Source of the DNA: Vitis vinifera | Taxonomy: Eukaryota; Streptophyta; Magnoliopsida; Vitales; Vitaceae | Assembly: GCF_030704535.1 (NCBI RefSeq) | Contig: NC_081808.1 | Span: 24,989,501 to 25,053,500, forward strand | DNA length: 64,000 nt | Direction: 5' to 3' | Part shown: one piece after another, positions 44,441 to 56,531 of the stretch | How positions within the stretch are numbered: the stretch's first letter is position 1 | Layout: each line of letters starts with the position of its first letter | The notes under the pieces: model-generated | What the model saw: only the letters and a program-made list of their open reading frames with translations | Database searches by the model: none | What the model was told of the DNA's origin: nothing | Translations under genes and position numbers: made by a program

Positions 44441-46484
44441 GGATCAAAGAAGGATAAGTGGTTCTTGGATAGTGGATGCTCAAGACACACGACCGGGGAT
44501 GAATCCAAGTTTGCTTTTCTTACAAAGAGAAAGGGAGGATACATTACCTTTGGAGACAATTCAAAAGGAAGGATCATTGGTCAAGGCAACATTGGTAATG
44601 ACACATCCTCTTTTATTGAAAGTGTTTTATTAGTGGATGGTTTAAAACATAATCTTTTGAGCATAAGTCAACTTTGTGACAAAGGTTTTAAAGTGATTTT
44701 TGAAGCATCTCATTGCATCATCAAAGATATTGAAAATGATAAAATCATTTTCATGGATCATAGATGTGATAATGTTTATACAATAAATATTTCAAAATAT
44801 GATGACCATGATAGATGTTTTTCAAGCATGCATGATCAAAGTTGGTTGTGGCATAGGAGGTTGGGACATGCTAACTTGGACCTCATTTCCCAACTCAACA
44901 AAGATGAACTTGTTAGAGGCCTTCCCAAAATAAATTTTCAAAAAGACAAAGTTTGTGAAGCTTGTCAAATGGGAAAGCAAATCAAAAACTTTTTTAAAAA
45001 CAAAAATTTCATTTCAACAACTAGACCTCTTGAATTGTTGCATATGGATTTATTTGGTCCTTCTAGGACACCAACCCTAGGAGGAAAATCTTATGTTTTT
45101 GTTATTGTGGATGACTTCTCTATATACACTTGGGTATTATTTTTAAGTCAAAAGAATGAAACCTTTTATGAGTTTTCAAAGTTTTGCAACAAGGTTCAAA
45201 ATGAAAAAGATTTTACAATTACTTGTATAAGAAGTGATCATGGGAGAGAATTTGAAAATATTAATTTTGAAGACTATTGCAATGAGCATGGTATTAACCA
45301 CAATTTTTTAGCTCTTAGAACTTCTCAACAAAATGGGGTAGTTGAAAGGAAAAATAGAACTCTTCAAGAAATTGCTAGAACCATGCTAAATGAAAACAAT
45401 TTACCAAAATACTTTTGGGCCGAAGCGGTTAACACTTCTTGTTATGTTTTAAATAGAATTTTATTAAGGTCTATTATTAAGAAAACTCCCTATGAGCTTT
45501 GGAAAAACAAGAAACCCAACATTATTTATTTCAAAGTCTTTGGGTGCAAATGCTTTATATTAAACACCAAAGACAATCTTGGAAAATTTGATGCAAAATC
45601 GGATGTTGGAATTTTTCTTAGTTACTCAACTTCAAGTAAAGCCTGTAGAGTTTTTAACAAAAGAACCATGGTTGTTGAGGAGTCCATCCATGTTATTTTT
45701 TATGAATCTAACAATTCTCTCCAAGAAAGAGAGAGCTTTGATGATGATTTAGGCTTGGAGACCTCCATGGGAAAATTACAAATTGAAGATAGAAGACAAC
45801 AAAAAGAAATTGTAGAGGATCCTAAGAAAGAAGAATCACCTTTGGCACTACCTCATTCTCAACAAGTGCAAGGTAAATCAAGCCAAGACCTCCCTAAAGA
45901 TTGGAAGTTTGTCATCAACCACCCACAAGATCAAATTATAGGTAATTCATCTAGTGGGGTAAGAACTAGATCATCTCTTAGAAATATTTGCAATAATCTT
46001 GCTTTTATCTCTAGTTGACGAAAATTGGATGATTGGTATGCAAGAAGAGTTAAACCAATTTGAAAGAAGTGAAGTATGTGAATTAGTGCTAAGACCTCAA
46101 AATCAAAGTGTTATTGGAACTAGATGGGTCTTTAGAAATAAAATGGATGAAAATGACATAATTATAAGGAATAAAGCAAGATTGGTAGCCCAAGGTTTTA
46201 ATTAAGAAGAAATGATAGATTATGAAGAAACCTTTGCTCCCGTAGCTAGATTGGAAGCCATTAGGATGCTACTTGCCTTTGCATGTTTTAAAGACTTTGT
46301 TTTATATCAAATGGATGTGAAAAGTGCTTTCTTAAATGGCTTTATAAATGAAAAGGTATATGTTGAATAACCACCCGGTTTTCAAAGTTTTAACTTTCCT
46401 AATCATGTTTTTAAACTTAAAAATGCACTTTATGGTTTGAAACAAGCACCTAGAGCATGGTATGAAAGATTGAGTATTGATCGC
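44441..46484 (+). pseudogene. Broken Copia pol (protease, integrase, partial RT)
   Basis: The frame starts after a TAG at 44438. Protease motif LDSGCSRHTTGD is at about 44465. The integrase zinc region (HRRLGHAN...CEACQMGK) and catalytic core (HMDLFGP, RSDHGREF, QQNGVVERKN) are open to TGA at 46016. The frame then shifts: RT begins in another frame near 46007 (LVDENW), apparently after a small deletion. Stops at 46203 and 46368 (TAA where CAA is expected) follow. RT is cut off just after [13 protein letters not shown] near 46475. No RNase H remains. Confidence 0.88.
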
Positions 46485-46568
46485 ATTGAGAGTCGTCAGG
46501 CGAGTTAGCATGAGGAGATGATGGCTTACCTCCGCTCTGTGTTTCCTCCTCCACCCCCTCAGTCTTGA
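46475..46568 (+). pseudogene. C-terminal tail of a post-pol (env-like region) ORF
   Basis: Directly after the RT breakpoint comes a short frame reading DRIESRQAS, a stop (TAG at 46506), then HEEMMAYLRSVFPPPPPQ and TGA. The SRQ-type coiled-coil end with a Pro-rich tail resembles the C-terminus of the extra ORF found downstream of pol in many Sireviruses. That assignment is inference. Confidence 0.4.
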
Positions 46569-46644
46569 GATTAGCTAGAGTTCCCCCTCAGCTTCTTTTT
46601 GATGTTGCCAAAGGGGGAAAAATATATAGGATCTAGGAGACCCT

Positions 46645-46817
46645 CATGCATATCATTGTCATCATTGTCATATCTATCTTGTTTAGCATATGTTTTCATG
46701 TACACATGAGGTTACCATATATATATGATATGCATATCATTGTCATCATTGTCATATCTATCTTGTTTAGCATATGTTTTCGTGTACACGTAAGGTTACC
46801 ATATATATATATGATAT
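46645..46817. repeat. 84-bp tandem duplication before the 3' LTR
   Basis: Two copies of GCATATCATTGTCATCATTG, then TTTAGCATATGTTTTC, a GTACAC step and GTTACCATATATATA. They start at 46648 and 46732 and lie in the untranslated region between pol and the polypurine tract. Confidence 0.9.
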
Positions 46818-46973
46818 GGTATTTTCATGATCCATTGTTTCCTATTCAAATTTTCGTGCTTTACATTATTTCCTATTAAAAATTATTTGATTAATCCATG
46901 ATTGGTTTGAGGGTGAGACTTTTTTTCTCTCTCCTAGATAACCAAGGTTTGTCATCATAAAAAATGGGGAGAT

Positions 46974-48199
46974 TGTTAGCCCAAGGGTTCTCCTAATCGG
47001 GTTTTGATGATAACAAACCATGGTTAAGTGACTAATTGATTTAATGATTAAGAATCTCAGGCATAAACTCGAAAATTCATCAAAGGACCAAATTGATACA
47101 AGATCGAGACGCTTGGAAGACTTGTGATAATAGGAAACTAATGTAAGATGAATGCATGAGTGCACTTAGGATTTTCACACGTTTCATGCATCTTAGAAAA
47201 CTCGGTTTATTATTTAAAACTTCGATTTCATTAAAACCCGAGTTTTTAACTAATGTACCTTAGGCAAAATGTTTTATAATTGACTTAATAATTCACCTAA
47301 AGACCTTGCATAAGTGTTAGAAAAGAAAGGAATTAAAAAAATAGGTTTTCAGGGCCAAAAAGGCTCAACCGGTAGAGGCTATGGCCAACCGGCTCAACCG
47401 GGGTGAGCAACTGATCGACCGGTTGTGGTCATTCGATCGAGGGATGCCAAAAAATTTCTCTCTCTCTCAGTGGCCTTCTCTTCCCGGTCGAGGTTCGGTC
47501 GAGGACTGGTCGAGGCAATAGTAACCTGTCAAACATTAAATGCTCCAACGTCTAGTGAACCGGTCGACCCCTAACTCGACCGAACGAGGTTACCTTTTGC
47601 TGTTTTTGACTCCCGAGCTTAAAAACCTATAAATTGAGAGCTCCACTTCATTTATTGATAAGAGAACACTTGCATTCAATAGTCTACCTACTTGTTCTTG
47701 ATAAAAAAAACTCTCATTTCTTTCATAATGCATTAAATCACCACTTGCATATCCTTTAGTGCACTCTTGTGTGTCATCCTAGTTTTGTCTTGTATTTGAG
47801 CTATCCTTAAACTAGGTTGAGGGATTATTTCTTGTAAAAAACTGAGTGTGAAAGCCTTCAAGAGGTTTGAATCTTGAAGAGATTGTGTAAGAACTCATTG
47901 GAGCCAGAATCCAAGTGTTAGAAGATTGAAAGCTTGGTTGAAGCTTCAAGATTAGTGAAACCCTCACTCGGTTAGGAGATTGAGAAAAGTAGACGTAGGT
48001 AAGGAAGTGTCGAACCACTATAAACCCGAGTTTGAATTCTCTAACTCTATCTCTTTATTTTGCTTATATTGTGTTTGAATTTGTTGTGATTGAAAAGATT
48101 TTAAAAACCCAATTCACCCCTTCCCCTTCCCCTTCCCTTTCCCCTTCCCCTTCCTCTTTTGGGTGTTTTTCTTAATTAAGCATAACCTTTGTTTTCTCA
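46974..48199 (+). repeat. 3' LTR of the Sirevirus-type Copia
   Basis: About 1,226 bp, starting TGTTAGCCC after a purine-rich AAAAAATGGGGAGAT. It differs from the 5' LTR at many transition sites. A (CCCCTT)n expansion at 48117-48155 is absent from the 5' LTR. Confidence 0.93.
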
Positions 48200-48204
48200 A
48201 AAGA

Positions 48205-48640
48205 GAGTGGTCGTTTACCTATTATATACTAAAACACTTAATCTACCCTACTTTTATTATTTCTAAACAAAAACACATATTGGAGAAACACTTTGCTTTC
48301 TATTATAGATTGTATCATAGAACCATCATATCAATTAAGTCTTATGAGATAACAAACTAGAAACTCAATGACTCAAATACAGTTATACTTTGATATGAAC
48401 AAACTTGGTCACCTAAGGTCCTCTAGAATGTGTTGCATCATATGTAACTCTAATGGGGATTTTTTGAAGAACCAAAAGATTCTTATGCTTAATGATTACA
48501 ATTGTGTTATCAACTTACAAGAGAAATTGATTATTACACCATCTGTTACTATTGTGGTCTTCATATCACCAATTCTTCTAAAATGAATTCAAGGAGATAT
48601 ATCCAACCTATTCATCTTTCTTAATTGTAAATTATTTATT
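48205..48640. other. Spacer, nothing recognised
   Basis: Open frames at 48163-48360 and 48368-48586 have no recognisable product. A (TTTA)n run lies at about 48636-48656. Confidence 0.35.
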
Positions 48641-48649
48641 TATTTATTT

Positions 48650-50250
48650 ATTTATTTTTTATGGTGTCAATAGATGCTTCAATTAGATGATTACATGTTT
48701 TCCTTTGATCTAGGCTATTTTCTCAACCGATCCATCTAAGGGCTCAAATCTCAAATTATCTTATCATGGAAAGTAGAATGTAGAGAGGCTTGTAGTTGTT
48801 GAACACCACATATGTCGGTCCCGATGATGATAATATCATTGACGTAAACAAGAAGAATGGTGATACCAACAACAGAACGATGAAGAAACATGACATGATA
48901 ATTAGAACTCTAAATAAAATCCAACTTATGCAACAATTGGTGAAATTTATCAAATCATGCACAAGGAGCTTGTTTAAGCCCATAAAGAAAATGTTAAAGA
49001 CAACATACATGAATTTTGGAATCAAATCTTACTCTAAGAGAAAGACTCATGTAGACATTTTCTTGAAGAATCTCATGTAGAAAAGTGTTTTTACATCCAT
49101 TTGAAAAAGGGGCCATGCATCCTTGTGAACGTGTAATGATTAACAAAGTTTGAATAGTTGTCATTTTAGCCATTGGAGCAAATGTCTTAAAATAATTGAT
49201 CTCATATTCTTGTAAATTTCTAATAGCAACTAGACAAGCTTTATCACAATCCAAAGATCCAAATGGTTTTTGTTTAATTAAGTCTATTTGCTCAACCCAT
49301 TCAAGCAAGGAACAATGTCTCAAGTACGATTTTTTGTCCGGGCCTCCAATTTTCATTCATAATTGTTTTACCAATGTGAATTTATTTTAGCTTATGAATA
49401 GGAATTTGGAACATCGATGGTGGTTAAGGTAGTTATGAGAGACAAGTGATTATGAGGTATAATTTGTCAAGTGGATCTTTGTAGAGGAGGTGCAATTGTC
49501 GGATTGGTTGCCTCATGTTATTCATGACTTGGATCAAGGCAAGGAAAAGTTTCTTAATGAGGAACTTTTGTTTCTTGACTCCTAATTATGCCTCTCTCCT
49601 ATGCACTACCCCAAGTTTAAACCTTATGACATTAGAAGTATCATGGTCAAAGTTATGAAGATAAGAATATGAAGATTGAGAAGTGAGAACATTAGAATTT
49701 TGGAAAAAAAAAATATTTTTCAACAAAAATGACATTTTGAGAAATGCTAGATGATGAGTAATGGGATCATAACAACGGAAACCTTTGCAATTAGATGCAT
49801 ACCCAAGAAAATCATATCTAGTAGACTATATAATCGATTTATTCCTATTTGATGACAAAAGATGAGCATATAAGTGATAGAGTGCAATCAGGATATTGGT
49901 TATGCAAACAAAAGTACAGAGACTCATTATGAAAATTAAATAATAGAAAATGATTAATTAAATGCATGGTTATAGACAATGCTTCTACCTAAAATTGAGA
50001 AGGTATTGATGCATCAAGAAGCAAAGTTTGAGTAACATCTAAGAGATGTTAGTTTTTTATTCGACTACTCCTATTTGTTGAGGAATGTCTAGACAAGATT
50101 TTAGTGAAATTATTCCCTCATGTTGAAGGAATGTTTGAAATTCATTAGATGTGTATTCGAATAAGATCTCAAGATTTTGATAGAAGTGGGAAATTGATAT
50201 TTTACATAAGCAAGAAATTGCTTGAAGTTTGAATATCATGCAAATATTAG
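48650..50250 (-). pseudogene. Antisense Copia pol relic (integrase and RT)
   Basis: Read on the minus strand, integrase-core residues (FQTFLQHEGIIS, then a TPQQ-like DIPQQIGVVE) occur at about 50160-50057. RT blocks follow: KACLVAIRNLQEYEINYFKTFAP near 49250-49180, FLHEILQENVYM near 49085, a YGLKQAP-like stretch near 48975, and LVYVNDIIIIGTD near 48850. Numerous stops and frame changes separate them. No LTR or target duplication was found. Its upstream end approaches the start of the TPR gene at 50509. Confidence 0.75.
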
Positions 50251-50508
50251 ATTATTGTGGCCAACCAGTGAACACCAAGTACTAAGTAGGGAAGGGTGGC
50301 TTGATTGTTTCATTAAGATACATTTTTATCCTAAAAAGATTTATCATTTAGATAGATCCAAAGAAAAATTGGGTGTTCATATCAAATTATTGAAAGAAGT
50401 GTGATAAAGTAGGATAAGTACAGCTAATGATTTTTCTTTTGAATGGACAAAATCTGTCGCAGCCAACTGACAAAACTCAAGAAAAAAAACCCAAAATAAC
50501 AAAGAAAA

Positions 50509-53500
50509 ATGGGTGCCTGTAAGGTTCCACCCATATCCTGTTTCCTCCTGCCCACACCCCCAAACTGCAAAACCCCAATCCCAATCCGTCAAAAATTAAA
50601 CCCCAGTTCTCCAAACAGACGGGGTTTGTTGATTTCCACATCCAGTCTTCTTGTTGTTCTTCTTCCCCCTCCCACTTCCTCCTCTGCTCTTCCCACCTTC
50701 GACCCCGTCTCTCCAAATGAAAGAGACGCAAGCGCTGACGTCTCTCAGAGAGTCTCCGAGGCCGTCAGTTTGTTGGAGAAAGGTAGAGAGTTGCAAGCTC
50801 AGGGCGACTTCGAACGGGCTCTTCAGTACTTCACTCAGGTCCGTTTGGCTCCCGAGAAACCTCTGGAAAATAATAACAAATTCGATGTAGTTTCGCACCA
50901 ACAACACAGAATCTTCTTATCTTACTTGGGTTTCAGGCCTTATTCGAATATAGTGAAGTGTTACACTTCACTGGTAAATTCATTTCTGTGTTTGGGCGGG
51001 CCTGGCTGCTACTTTACTATAATTGCTTTACTATTCTCACTGTTTTATTTTCATTTGGATGGAATTATTTCTTTCATTATGATGTTATACACTATAATTT
51101 CTCTGCTGACATAACAATATCACGCAGGGACATGGCTTGTTTACATGGCTAGGTAGCTAGATAATTAAAAAAAGAAGATAAAATTGAGTGATGTAGGGAG
51201 TGATATAGCTGTGACACCTTGAACCGAGGCAGGGCACCAGAATCATTTCACATATGGAGCTGGAAAGCCCAATGTATGAATGAATCTTCAAAGGAAACAA
51301 AATGTAGCTAGATAAATTAGACAAATCAGAATAAAGGAAAAATAAAATTACTACTTGAAGAGATGTTACCTCAAGAAATGAGAACACTAGAAATCCACTC
51401 CAATTGTCCCAACCCCACCTCACCTAGGCCAAGAATCAATAAGATCATGACCATACTTTGTTAGTTGTTACCATTCTGTGATGCCTCTGGATCTACCTGC
51501 TCTTGGGTCTGAGTGTCACAGAAGCATCTTCCATGCCAGTTTGGTCTCAGGAAAATGCTAACCTGCCATGTTAGTATGTGGTAATGCGATAAGAGTATCA
51601 TCTTCCAAGTCCAAAATTTTGTCCTTTAGGCAGCCCATTAGAGTTTTCTGCCCAAATGTGGATGTGGATGCAGATAATTACTTGTTGAATTTTAAACCAT
51701 GAGCACTTTCGTTGGCTGTTATTTGTGGTTATTTTTTCAAGATTGCTTCATCTCACCTACCCATAAATGTTTTAATTTCTTAAGTGATTGAAAAAAATCA
51801 GCACTCTTGCATGTGATAATGAAGTAAATTGATATACACAAGATTGGCATTATTTTACTCCCATTTAAAATTATGTTCTAGAAATCATATTATTTTTTAT
51901 TTTTAATAAACAAAGCAATGCCAATTTGTTTTCTTCTTGCATAATTTGGAGTCTTTGACAGCATTATTAAAGACTTTGGACATCTGCTATTTCATTTTTG
52001 ACCAACTTGGGTAAGTTTGACACTCAATTGCAATTTGTTTTTGCCATGATTTTCAGTTATCATGGTCAAGTTCTTAGTCAGAGAAACACTGGCCAAGTTT
52101 GACACTCAACTGCAATTTGTGATACTTACCTACTAGCTGATTTAATTGACTGGTACCAACCATTTCCTGGGTTTTCACACAAGGAAATTATTGGTTTGAA
52201 AGGCAATTAAGCAACTGTAATTATTTTATACCAATTCTCTTCATACTTTGACACTATAGAGTGAAAAAACTTGTATTTCTTCCAGAACTCCACCTTTTAT
52301 CATAGAAAAGAAAGAAATTCATCCTCTTTGAGTGACACTTGGTTACACAATCATCTTCATAATGAGATTTTTGTTCCCATTATTTCCATAGAATTCCTGA
52401 ATGGAACTTTTTTCAGATTGTGGGACATTCCTAAGAATTCTGGCAAAGGAATACTTTAAAAACGCAAATGGGATTTGGATTAGATAGTGATTTTTTTTCC
52501 CCAAAAAATTACACCCGAGGTATGTAATAAGGATGCTCCCCTGTTTTCATTTCTTGTCATGTCAAATCTGAACAGAACATCTCTCTCTATTGCAGCTCAC
52601 AAGAAGCCTCATCTTTAAAAAATACTAAATTTTGTCGGGACCGAATAATGTTTTGGGCAATCTGCTTGCTGCTTCAGAGCATATGTTTGTTCTTCTCTAT
52701 TGCAAGTGTTTCTCCATTTTGTGTCTGAATATGTTCCTGGTGATATCAATTATCTAGCTTGTACCCAGTTAGAGGACAGATGATTTCAATTCCTATTGGT
52801 TAAGTTATTGAGATTCACTGAAATGTTGAAACACCATGGCAGATTTTCCTCCTATTTTGTGTCTCAATATCGGCATTGCTGTCCTTATACTGAAGTAATG
52901 CTGCCTTTTCCAATTATTTACTCCCAGAACTGTTTGATGCTGCACTAAGAACTGATCATGCCATCATGGTTGGATAAATGTGTGTTTAATATGAACATTC
53001 CATCTTGGTTGTCATCATCTGCTTTTCATCACTATAATTATGTAGCCTTGTGAGTGAAGGTTATCCACATGGAAATGCATCTTGTGATTTAGGTTTCCCA
53101 ATGAGTGAGCATAAAATTTCCTCATACAGATGAAGCTTCTCTCTTGATCTTCTTTGCATAATGTGAATTTCACAAAGGGCATGTCCAGGTTTGCAGAATA
53201 TTAACAGAGATTTAGTAAATGAAACAAAATAAATTTGGTTCTTACACAATCACATATAGAGTGAAAGGACCCAGTTCAAACTGGTATCCTTTTGCATGAA
53301 TAGCAAATTGCTGAGTGAATATGATGTATTATAGTTTGAACATTTTTAGACCTGAAGGAAATTTTGTGTAGAATCCTCATTTTTGTGAATCTATTATAGT
53401 TGCAATGCAGTTCAAATCTTGTTTATAATGTGTGTGTGTGTCTGTGTGTGTATACACTTTATTTGCTTGTCTATCACACAATCTAACTCAATATGTATGG

Positions 53501-54677
53501 CCTTCTGCTAGTTTGAAAATTTTATGACATCAGCTAATAGAGGATCATCTTTTTTATTTTTTCTTTTCCTTGTAATATTAAGCAAGGCATCGAAAGAACA
53601 TGCCTCTTTCAAATTTTAGATTGACCTGAGTATCATTCTACCATCTCATATTTTTGTGCTAAAAAATACCCACAAAAAAAAATTAAAAAAATCATTGTCC
53701 TCTACCTCTGGTCTGAGAGGTCACCTTTTACTTGCTTTTTTAAATGAGAAAAAACCTTTCAATCAAAATTTTCATTTTGTTAATAAAATGTCAAAAAAAA
53801 AAAAAAAAAAAACGGTTTCGAGAAGTTTAGGATATGTATCACCAATCATAAGATCGTTAAAAATGGCTCCTCCAAGATGGGAGTTCCTGATGTACTTAGT
53901 TCAAAGCAGGAATCAAAACAGTATTGTAAAGTTTATGTCATGAATATGCTTGATTATTTCACCTGCAGAAGCAACTATATGACCCTGAACCGGGGGCTGC
54001 TTTCCCCCTTCTACCATCATCACAATTAGTGTTTACAACTTTGACGGCATCATAAAAAAAGATAAGCCCTGTTTCTTACAAACTATAAGCCAGTACTTGA
54101 CTCAGGTGGCTTCATAGTGAGACATTTATGTGTTTTTCTTTCGTTGTTTATTTTTGTCGTATGTGTATTTTTCATGTACAACTCATCTGATTAATGATAT
54201 AATCAGGGAAACCATTTGCCATTGTGTTGGCTAATCGTAGATCATCTGGTTGGCATGATATGTTCTTAATTTCAGGTAGTTAACAACTATAAAGACTTTG
54301 CTTTCTCAGACTATGCAAGAGTAGGGAGGGCATTGGCCTTATATGAGGTTGGTGACAGACAAGAAGCTATAGCAGAGATGGAAGATGTTTCCATATCTCT
54401 AAAGGGATATCCAGGTAGTCTTGAAGATGTTTCCATGTCTCTTGGTTTACATACTTTGCCATTGTAACATTCTTGTTTGGGGTTCTCTGCAGAAGTGCAT
54501 GCAGCTCTAGCAGCAGCTTTATATGCAGACAAGCATGCTCCGCTCCTTGCTGAAAACCAGTTCACAATTGCTACTCTACTTGATCCTCACTATACAGACA
54601 TTGCCTATGTAAGAGAAACAAAGCATTGGCCTCCAAGCTTAATTAGCTCATTGCAACACTTCATCACACTCTCATAG
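50509..54677 (+). CDS. Chloroplast thylakoid-lumen TPR protein
   Basis: Three exons: 50509-50838, 54276-54414 and 54493-54677, giving 654 nt or 217 residues, in frame with GT-AG splice sites. The N-terminus is a bipartite transit peptide: a Ser/Pro-rich stretch, then RRGLLISTSSLLVVLL (residues ~37-52), a twin-Arg lumen signal ending near SSSA. The mature part starts with an acidic segment and a TPR-like helix pair (VSEAVSLLEKGRELQAQGDFERALQYF), continues with a second TPR-like unit (YARVGRALALYEVGDRQEAIAEM), and ends in a tail resembling the plant lumenal TPR family around Arabidopsis At2g37400. Such proteins are scaffolds of unclear partner. The first intron is 3,437 bp. Confidence 0.85.
50839..54275 (+). 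other. Intron 1 of the TPR gene, 3.4 kb
   Basis: Donor ACTCAG/GTCCGT and acceptor ATTTCAG at 54275. No exon-like frame with good splice sites was found inside. It holds a poly-A tract (about 53793-53812), a TG/GT microsatellite near 53431-53452 and otherwise unremarkable sequence. Unrecognised small exons or alternative transcripts cannot be excluded. Confidence 0.6.
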
Positions 54678-55340
54678 GCCTTTGTAATATTGTATATAGA
54701 GCTTGTTATTGGCCAAAGGTAACTGCCATGGATGTTTGGTTATTTTGGTTGCTTTTTACTTGCAAATCGTGAAATTTTAAAGCTAGATATTTCATGTAAT
54801 GTATCAATATTTCACATATCAGAGCCAAGTGGTATATGGGAATACAGACAATGCATTTTGTTGATTTCCACGTGTTCTTTTCCATCTTTTATGTACATTT
54901 ATTTGGGAAGAGTATGGTGTTATTGTACTTTAATTGCAGCCCCTAGGCATCTTGTAATGCAATCATTGCATTAGCAAGTCAAAAGGTGTTGCTTCGCCCG
55001 ATGACCTTTCATCCTTTCTCTGTCAGATCATAATCCGCGCCCACATGTATGTTGTAGCATGCTTTGTCACCTGTGTCCGTGTGGGGTATGACCACCCACT
55101 AGTTTTTTTCTACCAGTTAAGCTCAATGGCATCATCATTTCTTTTCTCGTCTTTTTTGCCTGGAGGAGTTCTCACTGCCCATAGGTTTAGGCATTTGAGT
55201 AGCAGTTTTTTTCGTCAGTTGTCATCTTGGACATGGAGAGTTCTGATCTGCTCTTTGATCAGTACTCGTCTTTGCTTTGCTGATGCATATCTGGTTATGT
55301 CTAGTTTTCAAGTGCGGCTGCTTCGGATTGTTACCAATGT
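54678..55340. other. TPR gene 3' UTR and spacer
   Basis: No second gene recognised. Open frames at 54732-54974 and 55045-55353 are low-information translations of UTR-like sequence. Confidence 0.4.
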
Positions 55341-55870
55341 TATAAGAGCATGAACAACCACCAGTCTAATGGTATAATATCAGGTATGCTAACAGTAAAG
55401 GCCCTCATACTTATAGTGGTGAATACATGAAACCTGTGGACCAAATCTCCCTCAACAGATCTTAAGGATGTTTGCAAGGGGTTCTTTTTGTGAGTGGTCT
55501 GTACAAGCCCATCTCTAGTGGGAGTTGTTACAATACCCATAACAAGTAATAGTCCTCCGCTGGTTTTTGAAGTCCAAAAGTGTGAACAGCTGTTCCACTT
55601 ATTCGGTGGCGTCGCACTACTCATTTAAAGGGTCAAGTTTCTCGCCCTTTTCGCCTAAGTTTTGGGCCAAAATGAGATGCACCATCTCATTTACTTGGGT
55701 TGCTTCCTCGCCGAAATTGTAGACAATTCTCATGCTTTGGGTGTCTTGGCCTCTTTTAACTTCTGCCATCAATGAAGGTAAAGAAACCCACTTGTCTCTT
55801 AGACTCATTCGGTCCTTTGTGGGTCCTCCCACAGGAAAGATTACAGATAGCTTGCTGTGCCAGAAACATT
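55341..55870 (-). other. GC-balanced repeat-like segment, not identified
   Basis: Two minus-strand open frames (55340-55624 and 55617-55832) are adjacent and differ from the AT-rich flanks. They have no domain I recognise and no splice sites. The block resembles the internal or LTR portion of an interspersed repeat rather than a host gene, but no ends were found. Confidence 0.3.
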
Positions 55871-56531
55871 CCTTTCCAATGGTACCTAGCCCTCCATCCT
55901 AAGTCAAGCATTGTTACAATAATACCACATCAGAGTTGGTAAAATCTGATCAGTTTTTTCAATCTGTTGAGTGTATTAAACTAATATGACTTGCATTTTC
56001 TTGGGTAGACTCACTGGTATGGGATGTAAATTTTTACGAAATTAAGGGTATGACAGACATAACCCAGAGAAGCAAATTTGAGAACCTAGCAGCACTGGTA
56101 AATTTAGGCAATGAATATGTGGTCAGTTGAATTCTGCCCTTGGAGAGCCAAATTCAGATTAGGATTTTTTTTTTTTTTTTTTGTTTGGTTCAGTATAGTC
56201 TTGATAAAGTAGGTTCTCACTCTCAGTTTGAAGTTTGACCAGACTCTGCAAATGAGATTGTTTCTCTCTTCTTTTTTTTTTTTGGGAATTTTCCCCTGCA
56301 GACCCACAAATTCATCCCGTAGAATGAAGTTTGTGATTGAATCTTTGAGATCACATCATGAAATTATAAATGATAGACAGTCCTCTTCTTTTGGTAAAGT
56401 ATTAGTTTGTGTAAAGTAAAGCATTATGGAACCCGTAAGTACAAATTGATGCTTCTTTACAACTGATAGAGAAAGAGAGAGACATCATACAGTAGAGACA
56501 AGAAACATTTAGGCATCATCAATCATATTGT
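55871..56531. other. Spacer downstream of the U-box gene
   Basis: The 3' UTR of the minus-strand U-box gene must end here. A poly-T run lies at 56166-56182 and another near 56272-56283. No gene recognised. Confidence 0.4.

Larger units (their letters stand above)
41478..48199 (+). mobile_element. Sirevirus-type Copia retrotransposon, 6.7 kb, TSD AAAGA
   Basis: LTRs at 41478-42700 and 46974-48199 (about 1.22 kb each) begin TGTTAGCCC and end TCTCA. AAAGA lies at 41473-41477 and 48200-48204. The primer site TGGTATCAGAGC (42703) is the perfect initiator-tRNA type. A long gag with two zinc knuckles and a coiled coil, a gag-pol break and long LTRs fit the Sirevirus/Maximus lineage. The internal region is deleted from mid-RT (about 46475) to a C-terminal tail of a post-pol region, removing the rest of RT and RNase H. 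LTR divergence, roughly 6% in the first ~290 bases by eye, implies an old insertion. Confidence 0.93.
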
